Positions 13,101 through 25,649 of a stretch of 64,000 nucleotides of DNA are shown one piece after another; positions within the stretch are counted from its first letter, which is position 1; each line of letters begins with the position of its first letter. Origin of the DNA: Baylisascaris procyonis (lineage: Eukaryota > Nematoda > Chromadorea > Rhabditida > Ascarididae). Location: positions 4,278,001-4,342,000 of the forward strand of contig JAZARR010000154.1 in the NCBI GenBank assembly GCA_037389465.1, written 5' to 3'. Under the pieces are notes generated by a model. That model did not search any database, had not been told where the DNA came from, and saw only the letters and a program-made list of their open reading frames with translations. Position numbers and translations under genes: made by a program.

Positions 13101-16100
13101 CAAGCAATTTTCATTAAATTTTCGTTCCTGCTAATCTTCTAGACACTTTGAATGGTACTCAAAGAACGATATACATCCGATAGTACATTATTGTCATAAG
13201 TGGTAACTTATTCGTTATAGGATGTTGATATCGATGTAGTTGCAATACTCAACGATACGGTAGGATCGCTGATGTCATGCGCATTTGAGGATAATTCATG
13301 TGCTATTGGAGTGATTGTGGGCACCGGTACAAATGCATGCTATTTCGAGAGAATTAAACGTTGCGCTAAGCTTGATAAATGCATAATTGAAGATGGTCCA
13401 TTCCATGATGAGGTATGTTGCATATTTAGTTGGAATTTTCTTTGCAATGTTAGCAAGCTTAACAAATGCAACAATATTAGACGGAATAATTGCAATGCAA
13501 TATTAGGTAGATTAATTGCAATATTGTATTGCAATGTTTGATAATTCTTTTATCCAATTCAAAAAAGTTCCGTTCAAATATTTTTTTTTTAAATTCTTTT
13601 TTCCTCAAGCAAAAATCACTCTCATCAGCAGAAAATTCGTTTGAGTCTAGAAAATGTTAAATCCTCGCATCCTTTTTTCCCTGTCAGTTTCAAAAAAAAA
13701 AAAACGTTGCTTAATTTAGCTAAAATTGTTTAGGTTTCCTTTTTCTCGTTCTCTCAGCCGTTTTTTAATTGTTCATTGATGCGCATTGAGAGAGTTAGCT
13801 GAAATGCTTAGGAAATCCAGAAGCGTTCTCTTCTGGAAAGAGTCGGAGAGCATAACATCCAGAAAATCAAGGATCTAATAGGCCAGGATTAGTGTCATTG
13901 TCCTTTTATCTCTTTTCGATTTTTTTTTTGAAATAAAATTCTAAAAATATTTCTCGAGAGCATTAGGTATGCTGTGTTTTATTGTTTTATATAAAGAGTG
14001 ATTGATCTATGTTGCGTTAGATGATCATCAATACGGAATGGGGTGCATTCGGTGATGATGGAGCGCTCGAATTTATTCGTACTTCATTCGATGCGATTGT
14101 CGACGAAGGAAGCGTAAATCGTGGAAAACAATTGCAAGTTGCAATGCGCATTCTTTTTTATAATTGCGATTTTTGTGACTACGACGATGCATTCTACAAT
14201 ATTTTATTGCAAGTTAGAAAGTTGGCAATAAATCCTTCACTTCATGATGCATTGTTTTTTGAAGATAAAAAGATCTTTCAAGATTTTCCTGAATGATTTT
14301 GATTGACAAATTAAGCAATATTCGCGAATTTGAATGAAATTCTCCAGCGATAGGAAATGGATAATATCGTAATTGATTGACTAAGACTTTAGTCACAGTT
14401 GAATTCTTTTTGCTTTCAAATATTTTCACCAATTTATGCATAGAAGCGCGATCATTCTAAATTGGCTATCCTAATGTGATGAGTGAAAATTTAGGTTCGA
14501 GAAGATGATTTCTGGTATGTATATGGGTGAGTTGGTTCGCGTTACACTCGTCCACTTGGCCGATCATGGTGTTCTCTTCGAGAATGTCAATTATAGGCCA
14601 TTGAAAGTACCACATTCGTTCCCAACAAAATATGTCTCCGAAATTGAAGGGTTTGTTTGCATTATATATTTGTTGTGTATTTCGGATCACGAAAGGTCTA
14701 TTTATTCATCGATGGTTATGTTAATTTTTGCCATTCACTATGGCTATTCTTGATGATCCAATTAATAATGTTTATTGACAGCTAATTGTTTGAGTTTATT
14801 GACAGCCGGTTGGATAGGAATTTTGTGAAAATTTATTGATGTGATGTTTCATGCATTATACACTGCGACGAGTATTTATATATTTTTATTATGTTTGCTA
14901 ATTCTTTATACACAAATGAAATTGAGCGATGTAGAATGAGACTAGGCGATCGACTCTTTCAACCCTCTGGGAAGTCTTTTTATTCCCCGCCATAAATACT
15001 TGTTTTTCTGCAGTGATTATGAACCAGATGGTACACGTACCTATGAGAAAACTCGTCAAGTGCTCGAGGATATTGGTGTTGAAGACGCTGCTGATCACGA
15101 CTTTCAGACTGTCGCTTATGTATGCTCGCTTGTAAGTCGACGGTGAGTTGAAAAGTTTTATGATAATCAACTTGTAGAGCTTATGCTCGTTCAAGGGATT
15201 TTAAGAAGGCAATCTTTTGAGAAGTTTTGCGGAGGTATTTCATATGAAGGTATTATTTTGCATAAACCTCCGATCTAGATACTGTTTTGCTTTTTCATCA
15301 CATATCCACTTATAAGTCATTAAAGGTGGATACAACATGAGAATGTTTTGGAACCAACTGATCTCAATTTGAAATGGGTCAATGAGTTATTGGTATAAGA
15401 TGTTGACATTTTAATTTGTCATAAATATTTATAATTTTATTTTATAAAGAGATGGATATGACTAGAGAAGGATTACTATATAATTACGTAACAAAAGGCA
15501 CATAAAGCACTATTTCATTGTTTTTTAAATATTCAGTGTTGACTGTTTATAGGCGGAGGGGTGGGGGGCTGGGTGGAGGGGTGAGGGGGGGGTGGGAGTA
15601 ATGAAGAATTTCTGTCGTTGCAGCGCTCTAAGAAACATCCTTGCTTATATGGGATTTCACCATCCTTGCGTTCCAACTGCATCCTTTTTCTTCCTGAAAG
15701 TCATCCCTCACTTATTGTTTCACTTTATAGACAACGACCTATCGCATATTAGCACTCATCCCCCGCATAGTAATATTGCATGCCAATTGACATCAATTTA
15801 TTCTTCGATAGAAAGTTGGTCTATCAAATTGCATCACGATTTTTTCATGTCTCAATATGCCATCATGGTCAGCCTTATTTCTAGTTTTACGGTACATGAT
15901 TTTGTGTTGAATTGCTTTAGAGCAACTGGCTGCCCAGATGTGAAAGAATATTAGAATAAAGTCTAACAATATTTCAAACAAAATCGTTCTAAAACACAAG
16001 TTAGTGCAAACTAAAAAACCTGCTTCTAGCCAGCATTCGGCTAGCAACAGAGATAATTTAGATGACGAATTTCATAGCACCTATAAGTACCAGTTGATGG

Positions 16101-16877
16101 TGTAGAGAATTATCGACCAGAACGAAATTCTGGACATAGAACGAATATCCTGATACTCTGCAGCTGAAGTTATTCTGGATGGAGGAATCCCGTTCAGTTC
16201 AGGTTATTCAGGACGGATGAATATCCTGAAATTCAAGTTATACTTCAGTTTCCTTTGCTCTATCTAGAGTGATTTGTGAGTTTGACTACCACAGGATAAA
16301 GATTTTACAAAATTATATGAAAAAAACATTGTGCTATGAATATGAGATAAAAATAAATTTTCGATAGCCTTATTTAGGGCGGCTGAGCTATGTGGTGCGG
16401 GTATTGCAACGTTAATGAATCGTATGCATAAGCAATTCGTTACGATTGCTATGGATGGATCCGTTTATCGCTTTCATCCGACTTTCCATCGAATTCTTGA
16501 TGAAACGATCCGCAGACTGGTCAATCCAAATATTAAGGTAATAGTAGCATTAAACTTTATGTATTGTTTTAAAAGTGACTAGAAGTTAAGTGCTAATAAC
16601 GATGAAAAATGCAAAAATATAAAAGTAGATTATTTTCGCATTAGAGTGCAATTGAAAGGAATTAACTAATCGAAGTTTTAAGGGTGAAGCATCTGCTTTA
16701 ATTTCTAGATATTTGTGATTGACAGGAAACGGCGCGTCTAAAATTGAGATAATAAGCCCGTCGAAGGTGATGACTATTAGTAAAGGATTGAATTGAACTC
16801 ACAATCCGAATATATTTCTGGGCGCACTGGATGCTTATATCCGTACCTAATCCAATATATTGCATTGGTTTAGGTAC

Positions 16878-16914
<37 letters not shown>

Positions 16915-17338
16915 CAATCGACAGAGTGGATTCCACTCAAATATTGAAATGAAGTCGCACAAAAATTGCAGCTTATTTGTTCGTGAGTGATCAGAATGTC
17001 CATCCCCGGCTAAGTCAGAGCAGTGATAGCACCGCACCTTTGAAGTATGGTATTTGATAATCAAAAATTATTCGAATATTTTTATATTATATTTATTCAA
17101 CTAATTATTTAATTATTTATAATTATATTTAAATATATTCTAACTCATAAATATTGTGCCTTCAATCAAATGAATCCTAAGTGTGCTAATTTGTGATAAT
17201 TTGATTTAATAAGGTTGTTTTCAGTTTCAATTAATGTTATCGGAAGATGGAAGTGGTCGAGGTGCAGCTCTAGTTGCGGCTGTAGCATCACGTCTTAAAG
17301 AGCAACTTTCTAATGGTTCCACCTCTTCAAATGTATAG
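10128..17338 (+). CDS. Hexokinase (ATP:hexose 6-phosphotransferase), 5' end incomplete
   Basis: Phosphorylates glucose with ATP, the first step of glycolysis, normally in the cytosol. Nine exons read in phase: 10128-10230, 10842-11041, 12258-12479, 13221-13412, 14021-14133, 14495-14650, 15014-15142, 16378-16537 and 17225-17338 (stop TAG). Together they give 462 residues; family members are about 450-500, so a short N-terminal exon with the ATG is missing. Motifs, numbered from the first residue seen: phosphate-binding [12 protein letters not shown] (60-71), sugar-binding [13 protein letters not shown] (126-138) and LITWTKGF, catalytic Asp187 in [17 protein letters not shown], glucose-contacting [11 protein letters not shown], the [13 protein letters not shown] helix, DGSVYRFHP, and the adenosine-binding [11 protein letters not shown] near the C-terminus. 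It is a single catalytic module, as in invertebrates, not the doubled vertebrate form. The ATG at 10862 is the internal conserved Met of KMLPSY, not the start. Intron 5 has a probable GC donor. Any mitochondrial-binding N-terminus is unseen. Confidence 0.95.
12864..12927. repeat. Three tandem 21-bp repeats in a hexokinase intron
   Basis: Repeats of the type AGGATTTTGTTCCAAGCTTTC begin at 12868, 12889 and 12910 inside intron 3. The period is seven codons, so flanking frames stay open, but the sequence lies between well-defined exons and is most likely intronic. Confidence 0.85.
14134..14139 (+). other. Probable GC-type 5' splice site of hexokinase intron 5
   Basis: The exon ends ...GGA AAA CAA TT and is followed by GCAAGT, the usual consensus of the minor GC-AG intron class. 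Joining to the acceptor at 14493-14494 restores [15 protein letters not shown], the conserved hexokinase helix. Using the GT four bases downstream throws the conserved acceptor out of frame. It works only with a weak acceptor at 14500-14501, which replaces FE with Q. Confidence 0.7.
15551..15598 (+). repeat. G-rich tract in hexokinase intron 7
   Basis: About 48 bp with at least six runs of three to nine G separated by one to four bases, such as GGGTGGAGGGGTGAGGGG. The spacing is compatible with a G-quadruplex on the sense strand of the transcript. No function is established. Confidence 0.7.
16882..16912. repeat. (TA)n microsatellite
   Basis: About 31 bp of alternating AT in hexokinase intron 8. 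On the left it is preceded by TAGGTACGGAC, and a related AGGTACGGA appears in inverted form about 40 bp upstream (TCCGTACCTA, 16840-16849). The microsatellite therefore sits beside a small inverted repeat. Confidence 0.9.
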
Positions 17339-17356
17339 AAATCCATCTCATAGCAC

Positions 17357-17362
17357 AATAAA
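17357..17362 (+). terminator. Polyadenylation signal AATAAA of hexokinase
   Basis: A canonical AATAAA hexamer begins 19 bases after the hexokinase stop codon at 17336-17338, in CACAATAAAGC. It would give a very short 3' UTR, which is not rare in nematodes. A later signal could also be used. Confidence 0.5.
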
Positions 17363-18956
17363 GCTTCTTCTCGAACTTCTCTCTAATATTAAAATTTATT
17401 ACTAATTTTAAATATTTGCATTTTATTTCTTCCATTCTTTTGAAATATTCTTTGAATTACGTCATTACTGTAGGGCATGTGTGAACTCGAACAATATAAG
17501 ACAGGAGAAATTATGGTAATGGTGATGCGAAAAAAAAGATTGGTGAATAGGTAATATGCGTTGCAGGAAATTTTTCGAATACGGTAGTTGACGTACAGGT
17601 TTTCTAGAGGTACGGTATTAGAATTGTGCGAGTATGAGTGCATTAATGAATGGTGAAAGATGGAATTGTGATTGATAAACGCTGAGTGTTTCGCTAGCTT
17701 ATTAGAGATTGGTGGCTTATTTCTTTTATCTTAAGTTTATTTTGCTTTTTTTTTCTTGTATTTCTTTTATATTTTATACTTTTATATGTTTTTTTATTAT
17801 ATTTTATTGAATTTCGTTTATTGGTTAAAAAAATCTTTTTTAAATATTTAATTTCTCGTTCTCAATGATTGTAAAGTTCACCGATTTATTGCGTATTTAA
17901 CGACATGTTTCATTATTCAAATGAATTTTTTCCCATATATTTAAATTTTTTAAAATTTTTTCTATTATTTTCATTTTTATTCATCAATTTATTCTTAAAT
18001 TATTCGCTCATATTTTATGAGAGGAAATAATACATACATTGTTTAAGTAATATGCTTAGCTGCAATATAGTTTGCTGTGAAAAATTTATTTCGATGTGCC
18101 TTAAAAGAATTTTTTTTAATGGATGGATTAGGAGTAGTGATAGTCCTTCATTATGGCCCACACTCCCACATCTTTCGACCTTCGTTTTCCTCCCTCCTTC
18201 GTTCAGTCTTCAAATACAGTCTACCTTTCGTAGATATCCCTTCAAATGCATTCGTTTGAATTCAATTCGCTTTACATTTAGTCCTTCCTTTCTTATGTGC
18301 TTTTGAGATACCACTCTCACAAACCACCCCAAATTCATTCCCCCTTCATAAGTTTTGTTCACTTCTTTGAAGAGCATGAATTTTACAGTATCCTAAGATT
18401 GGACTTAGATCTTTAATGTGAACCTTTTTGAGCTCTAAATTTATTGGTTTCGGGAAGTATCGATGAATCATGTGATGGAATGTATGTGAAAAAAGACTGC
18501 ATATTATATATTTTTTTCTTTTTATTGCTAAAGGTTTCATCACGACATTTCTTATAGTTTGCTTTGTTTTGCATATTCTGTTCGCTTTGATATCAATAAA
18601 TTTTAGAGTTGTATTTTTTAATGTTTTGTTTTCTCTATTCTCTGCATTTTTGTTTTTTTGTATTGTTCTATGTTTTTGCAAGTGCGCGTTATTTTTTCTT
18701 TTTATATTTTTTTTCTTCAATTCTCTTGTATTCTCTTTCTTTTATTCATTAACGTGCTTTTATTATTGATTTTAAATTTTTAGAAAGCTAAACTGTTTTT
18801 TTTTCTTTTGTTTTACAAAAGTTTCCCCATGTTAGAGATGGGTAGGCCTTACGTTTGGCTAATTTGCCTCCAGTCGGTAAATAACGAAGTCAATGAGTAG
18901 TCAGTCCACTGCTGACTAAATTCTTTGATGGTGGCCGCAGTTTTTCTTATGTCAGT

Positions 18957-19206
18957 GTGTATGTCTGTCTGTGCATGTCTGTTGGCTAATCGATTCGCAA
19001 GAATCAGGATAACTGTGCAGTGAGGGATTGATGTGAATGTCTACTGGATATCAGCCCTGATGCATTTGAAGCGTTGTCTAAAGTGGTCAATGGAGGAAGC
19101 TAAAGAATATCTGGCGATTCGGTTTTTAGAGTGTCGCCATCTACGATGTAATGAATTATGCCGGCGTGTATGTCTGTCTGTGCATGTCTGTTGGCTAATC
19201 GATTCG
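18957..19206 (+). repeat. Direct repeat of 41 bp, copies 209 bp apart
   Basis: A 41-bp segment starting GTGTATGTCTGTCTGTGCAT and ending CTAATCGATTCG occurs at 18957-18997 and again at 19166-19206. Related CTGT-rich segments followed by a CGAT motif occur near 20340 and 44745. This suggests fragments of a dispersed repeat family. Confidence 0.8.
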
Positions 19207-20587
19207 AATCAACCCACCGATTTGCTTACTTTGTTACCCATGAGTGGAGTTCTTTGCAGGTTCATTTGCATACCTGAGCGGAATGCGTTCTGCTGGTTGT
19301 ATGTTTTGAGTGTTACAACCACTTGACTAGAACACTTGGCTGAAACTTTCGTTGGCCTTCGTCGTTTTTGATATGAATTTTTATTAGTAAAGACATTAGC
19401 ATTGGGGAATACGGGGGAGGAAGGATTGCATACCAAACCTCTGTTCGAGAGTGGTGTCGAGACCGGGATGTTTCGACTATATTACCGTATGCTTCTAAGA
19501 CATATAAGCCCTAGCCCGAAATCCCACCCAGCCCGACGGGTTACAGCCTGCAAGTTCGTCGGTTTCCACCGTCTGTCAATTCCTCTAGGTGTATGCAAGA
19601 AGGGCAAAAGTGTTGCATGCGTTAAAGCAAACACATAAAGCACCATCAGAATGCATTCGTCTACACAGTGAATCATAGCATTTATTTCTAACGATGTTTG
19701 TTGAACTTGAAAGCTTTCTTTCTGTGTTTACTTTTGATTTTGTTTGAATGTTGACTATATTTTCGATTATATCACATTTGCGATCATCAATATCGATTCA
19801 TATGATCGCTTTTATCCTGTCCTTGGATAGTCAGCAAATCGGTTCATGGATTCCTTTGTCATGTTTTATGATTTTATTTACGTATTTCAAAGTTTTAAAT
19901 GGATTTTTTTTTTTTTTGTAAATGTTTCCGAGTTTTAAAGTAAAATATTTCCGTTGCGGTGAATTGTTCACAGCTTAAAGATCCGTCTTCGTCGGTAGCG
20001 CTGATCGATTTTTATGCGTTCTGGAGAATGAGTTGATCAGTCCCGACGCAGTATAAAAAACAGAACTTCCGGTATTGGAGGCGAGGTGATAGGCTTCTGG
20101 GGGGTGGGAGGGGGGGTATATATTTGTTTATATATCCAGACTCCTTTCTTGAGGAGGTCAAATTGTCGTAGAACAACTTGACGAACGATTGAACAAGTCT
20201 TTGCATATGTTGTTTAGTCGTGCCAATTACGCTTGTTAATTTGGGGCTAAGGTTTCCTCTGTGTCGCTGCATAACTTCTTAGACGTTTCCTTACCCAAAT
20301 CTATGTTTTTGCAAGGCCGATTATGGCACCAATCGAACTGTGCATTTGCATGTGTCTGTCTATCTCTGTGTCTGATAGCATCATCACGACAACTCAAGAA
20401 ATTTGATGGTGAAATGCTTACTAAAGAAGGACCACACACCTCGTTTCATTTTCGTCCATCCTTGTTGGAAGATATCCCAGGCATTCGAAGGATGCAATAA
20501 TTTGCGATGCATGGTACAGCATGGGCATTTATTACGATGACATAAAAAGGATTCCTTGGTTGGGCGGTCGGTTCAATTCAGAAATGA

Positions 20588-20761
20588 AAACATTGTTTTG
20601 CATATTTATTTATTGCCGATAACTCGTTGGAACCAGAAAAAGCACAAAACGTGCAAGCTTTTTTTAGCACACTTGTCGATGTGTTGCAAAAAGCACATAT
20701 TGTGCCAAGATTGTTGGCGCATTTTTTTCATCTCTTTATTGGCGGATGTTCTTTTCACAGG
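20588..20761 (+). CDS. Orphan coding-like exon, weak DIL-domain resemblance
   Basis: Open for 58 codons, ending at CACAGG followed by GTAAAA, a plausible donor. The translation contains QAFFSTLVDVLQKAHIVPRL and then LAHFFHLFIGG. This pattern resembles the helix pair of DIL (dilute) domains, found in class V myosins, afadin and RADIL/RASIP-type proteins, where a leucine-rich helix precedes an LFxFI segment. I found no convincing neighbouring exons; the only acceptor inside is CCAG at 20633-20636. It may be a lone exon, a pseudogene fragment or chance. The resemblance is from memory, not alignment. Confidence 0.2.
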
Positions 20762-21320
20762 GTAAAATATAGAAATAATGTCGAGCATGAAATTTTTTTT
20801 TTTTTTTTTTTGAAATAAAATCAAATAAACACCTCACTATTATAGAAAACATTAGCATAAATATTTATGAATAGAAAATGTGACAATTTTTATTGACGAG
20901 ATCTCTCTCATAGAAGGAATGTTTATTGTGATTGGTTGTTGTGTGCGAGTGAGGTTATTTGTAATCAGCTGTTTTCCTTTTTTAGTTTATTGTCATTAAA
21001 TAAATAAGATTGAATAACTCTAAAATATTGTTCATATCGCATCTTCTAGTGGGTGGTTGTGTGTTTCTAGAGTGCTCATTCCTCTTTGAGATAGTCATTT
21101 ATTTGAGATTTGAGATAACAATAAAAATAGTTACTGTTGCTTTTAAAGTACATCATAAACAGTAAACAATAAATGCTATGTTACTATCAGTTGCTAGTAA
21201 CGATATTCCGAACTGTTCGACATTTCAATTCCACAAGGAAAACCTCTACTTCGTCAGCTTTCAAGGGAGTCATATCACCTCTTTTCATCTGAATTTCTCT
21301 AAAAAAAACATCGTCGTTTA

Positions 21321-21420
21321 ATCACAAACGGCGCTTTTGTCAGCTCTCCACCGAGTGGGTGCTTCTTATAATCATAAACGGCGCTTTTGTCAGCTCTCCA
21401 CCGAGTAGGTGCTATCTATG
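21321..21420. repeat. Tandem duplication, 50-bp unit x2
   Basis: Two adjacent 50-bp copies (21321-21370 and 21371-21420) share AAACGGCGCTTTTGTCAGCT and CTCCACCGAGT, with a few substitutions near the ends. It is more GC-rich than the surrounding sequence. Confidence 0.9.
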
Positions 21421-23867
21421 ATGCATTTTAAAAAGGTCGATGCGAGCATTCGTATCTCTGAAGTATGTCGCACTTTTTTTATGCTATGTTCTGTACTATA
21501 GTTTATAGTACGAAAAACTTTTTAAAGAATTAGCGGAAAAAGTATCGTTTCCAACATTATGAATATCGGTGGTGGACCTTATTTCCGGCACATTTTGATA
21601 TGCGAGCGGTCGGTCATGTCAGGACGATTGTTGTAGGTTTCGTCTGCTGACTGATTCAACCAGGTGAATGAGGACGGTCAAAAACCTACCAGTACATTAG
21701 CGTTAAGATTGAAGGCAATTTGTAACTAAATTATTCATCGTTTTCTCGTTAAATACTTGTGATGCGATATAAACTTAAGCGATATTATTTGATGTAAATA
21801 TTGAAGGAATTGATTTGTCAAGACTCGATGATGTTACAAGAAGGACGGTTGGGAGATTCATGCTAGCCAACGATGGTGAACGGATTCGCAGAGAGGGGCA
21901 TGAAAATGCTCATTAACGTGGCTAGTGGTCATCATGAACGTTGTTTCAACCGACAGGTTATGTTTGAGTCTTTTCTTCTTTTTTTTTGTTTCATTCGTTT
22001 ATTTATTTAAAAAAAAACGAGTTATTTCCCCCTCTTTGTTAATGATGTAAAGTTAATATTCGCTTTCCTTTGCCTCTCTTCTCTTCCTTCTTCTCTACCC
22101 TACCTCTTCTCTTCCTCTTTCTTTTCCGTTTCCATTCTCTGCTCTAGTGAAACCGCACTTCATCATGATACATTCTTGTAAATCTGCGGCCGTTTGTGAT
22201 TTCAAGACTTTTAGAGGGCAGCGGGAGAAAGGGAGGAGGAGGGGGTGGATGGTATAGTGATTGTTGTAAACGATGGAGGAGTTGATAGGAAGAGGTAAGA
22301 CCCGTAATAAAAAAGAGGTTTCTACGAAAGAAAACACCTTTTGCTCAGAAAATACCAAGAAAAATTTGCATAAATCTTTGATATTTCAATGTTGGTGGTG
22401 AAAAGCAATTTGAAAAAAAAAAAAAAAAACTACAAAAAGGGAATAATTCTATGGCAACGATAATATTTGATTGTGTTGTATGTGAATCATTTTCTTCAAT
22501 GCGAAAATCGATGTTGAATATTTGGTGTTGCGTCCGATATGAATTTTCGATGAGTTTTTTTTCAAATAAGCGCCACTTTAAATTGAAAACATTCGTTTTA
22601 TTTATCAAAAAGCATTTTGAAAATTATTACTTTTTTTTACATAAAGTAATTCCTATAGAAATATTTTATATTCTTTTATTATTTTCAACATTATCCTTAT
22701 CTGTTGATTTTGGGTTTTTATTATCGTTTTAATGTACTGTTGGAGTTAATTTTATAGTCACAGCAACACAAAAAAAGCTTTAACGAAGATGAGTTATAAT
22801 AAGTGGTTTCAAGCGCAAAGTAAGGTTGCCAATAATAGACTCAGGTGTTTTGGATGAGATGAGGTAACTTTTCATACTTAAATCGTGCATAAGTGTTTTA
22901 TCGTCTTTGTGATAAGCGCTATCATAGGCGGAAGGGGGAACTCCTATTTCCGCAATGTCCCAAATTCCAAAACGAGGGAGGGAGATTCCTCGACTCCCAA
23001 AAAACCCTCAACCAACAGTTAGGTTTTTCCTCAATTTTTATTGCTTTGTTCAAGAATTTTTAAGCTTTTCGCAATATGATCGATGGTTTCCAAAAAGAAA
23101 TTTTTCGGCTACATTTTTTTTTCGTGAAATTTTCATCGGTTGTCAATAACAACAAAAATGTCTCTTAGATTTGACGATTTCTTCACATTATAAAAAGTTT
23201 TTTTAAATGGCATCCACGTTGACAATATTGTTGGTCGAATTCAACGTCATTTTAAACGCTAATGAACCATAAAATCAAGTGCTAAAAATTTAAAACGGCA
23301 CTTGTTTTTTCTGTCTTTTATGAGGTACCGGAAGAGAACTGCAGAAGTCATAACTAACTTTTCGAGTAATTCTGTTTTTTGACTGATGTTCTTTGGCCTG
23401 AAAGTTCACCTCACTTTCGTACTTCTGAATTTTTTTGGAAAAGTTTTGAAAAAAATTGAAAAATAGGTTTATTTTCGCTGTCAAGTTGACATTTTTTGTA
23501 TGGTTTTAAATATTTGCTTGTGCAAGCTTATTTATATATTTATGTGAATATATCTATTTGCTAGTTTTAACCGAAAAGCCATTAAAATTACAATACCGAA
23601 ATTTAATTGTTGGTATAATTTATATAATTTGCTAGACCATCTGTACCATTTTTAGATTTATCGATTTATTATAGGTGTTTAAATTGGGGAAAGTTGTATG
23701 CGTCTCAAACCTGTCAAGCATAATTGTATTGCCAGTTTAATATACAGGAAATTTGTAGATTGCTTTCCATCTTTTTGCATTTTTTAGTGGACAGGTTAAG
23801 GAAGGGTAGGGGAAGGGTTAGGGATGAGGGGTGAAGTAAAGCATAGGTGGGTACTTTTTGGGTGATT

Positions 23868-24110
23868 TTAGCCGGCCAGGAATTTCCCGAGGTTGATGAG
23901 AGCGTATTCGGGCAAGTTTTGAGGAATCATCCCCTGGATGGGTCGACCATTAAAAGACGAGGTCGGAAATCGATGCGGGAAATGCACGTAGAGCGTCGGC
24001 GATAGGGCGGTGGCCGACGCGCGTTTCGTTTGCTCACGCATCGAGTGGTTGAAATGCAATTTTAGTGCGCGCCATTTTGTTGCGATCTTTCGTAGTGCGT
24101 TGGTCGGCAA
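23868..24110 (-). CDS. Uncharacterised minus-strand open frame in a GC-rich island
   Basis: Eighty codons ending in TAA (23868-23870). No ATG lies at its upstream end: the frame opens after a TAG about three codons above the TTG at 24108-24110, and the first Met is internal (NHSMREQ). The product is rich in basic and aromatic residues (KIATKWRALKLHFNHS, YVHFPHRFP, PIQGMIPQNLPEYALINLGK). GC and CpG are clearly above the surroundings, including GGCCGGC and CGACGCGCG. It could be a last exon, a fragment of a repeated element or a pseudogene. I do not recognise a domain. Confidence 0.3.
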   Translation of the reverse strand: MPTNALRKIATKWRALKLHFNHSMREQTKRASATALSPTLYVHFPHRFPTSSFNGRPIQGMIPQNLPEYALINLGKFLAG

Positions 24111-24777
24111 TATTTGCGACTACGTTGCCATACCTCCTGATTTTTGCATTTTTTTTTTTGCTTGATTTATTTACCTGCGACAGGTATTTTTTCCAACAGG
24201 TATAATAATAGGATATTTATTATTTTAAAATTAAAACTTATAATAAACTTATTATTCGTTTATTCGCTAATAAACAATTTCAATAATATTGTCGAATATT
24301 TGTGGTACTTGAAACCGGAAATTAAATCAAATCTTTTTTTCGATTAGGAACGCTTTATGAAATTTTTTTCGCATAGTTTTCTCGGTGTTTTTATTGATGC
24401 AATAATAAAAAAAATTATTGCCTATGAAATTTTTTTTTTATTTTTTACTATTTTTTTAAACTAAATATTTACTAAATAAGGGTTCATAGAAAAGTAGTAT
24501 TTATAGTTGGCTATGTTCTTGTTTCTTTTTTTTTAAGGAAAAAGTCATTTATTAGCATTTTATGCTCTTGTATTTTTTTTTACTGCAGAGTCTTTCTTAA
24601 ATAGGATTTTTAAGGGCTATTATTAAGGTTTAATTTGCTTTCTTATTGTCATTTTTTTTGTGCAAATTTTGCACAAGAAAAGCATTTGATGAAAATTTTA
24701 GATGGATGCTAGCTGATATTATCCCTCCCCTTTCTTACCCCTCTCCCTTACCCTCTCCTCATTTGTAAGTTTCACTG

Positions 24778-24892
24778 ATAGTATATCAGTTATTAGACTG
24801 CACTTAGCAAGGTGGCATTTCTATAATCACATAAATAGTATATCAGTTATTAGACTGCACTTAGCAAGGTGGCATTTCTATAATCACATAAA
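24778..24892. repeat. Perfect tandem duplication, 57-bp unit x2
   Basis: The 57-bp segment beginning ATAGTATATCAGTTATTAGA is repeated immediately with no differences that I can see (24778-24834 and 24835-24891). Perfect identity points to a recent duplication or replication slippage. Confidence 0.95.
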
Positions 24893-25649
24893 TATTTGTG
24901 TATATTATTTCATGATAGCTAAAGTGATTCATTTTTTTAATTATATAATTCATCGTTTTTCATTACTCATAACTAATAAATCAAGTAACACTTTTGCAAT
25001 ATTTTCTATATTTTTGATGCCATCCTATTGTTAAATCTCTTTTTCTTTTTCTCATTGCTTTGTTAAGAAATCTATATGGAAAAATATATACAAGAGAGAG
25101 TATATATACTACTTCAATCTATAGTTGATCTCTTCGCCGAATCACATCTATTTTTAGTGGTTCGGCGATCCCAAATATTAGCGTTCATATGAAAATGCAA
25201 TGCTGCATTTTTGAATATTTAGCATCGGCATAACTAAATGCATCTTTTATGGTTCTTAATATATGCATCACAATATTTTATATAACTAGCAAGGTTCACT
25301 TTTTCTTAGAATTAATACATGCTGATTTGCAGTTACATGATTCGTTATTGCAATTAATGCGATATTTTGCATTTGTTCGTCAAATCGAAGTCATCAATTT
25401 CTAACAAGAAACTTATTTGTAAGGAGAATTGCTCTTGAAGCTTTTAGCATGCGATAACATTTATAAAGATTCTTTAAGTGCTTCTTCTTTCAAAGGGTAT
25501 CGATGTAAACGTTGTTACTTAACTTCGTTATGATTTTATTTAAAAATGCTTTTGTCATAATCTTGTTCAATACTTATTACGATTGGATTATCTGATGTAA
25601 TTTAATATATGTATGTGCATCTACATATAGCCGTATGCATACTAGTAGA

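Noticed and set aside
14134..14505. GT donor at 14138 with acceptor at 14501 for hexokinase intron 5
   Set aside because: It gives KQLQKMISG instead of KQLFEKMISG and needs a poor acceptor; the GC donor keeps conserved residues and the better acceptor.
18346..18720. 124-codon Lys/Asn-rich minus-strand frame
   Set aside because: Composition is that expected from T-rich plus-strand DNA read backwards; no motif and no splice context.
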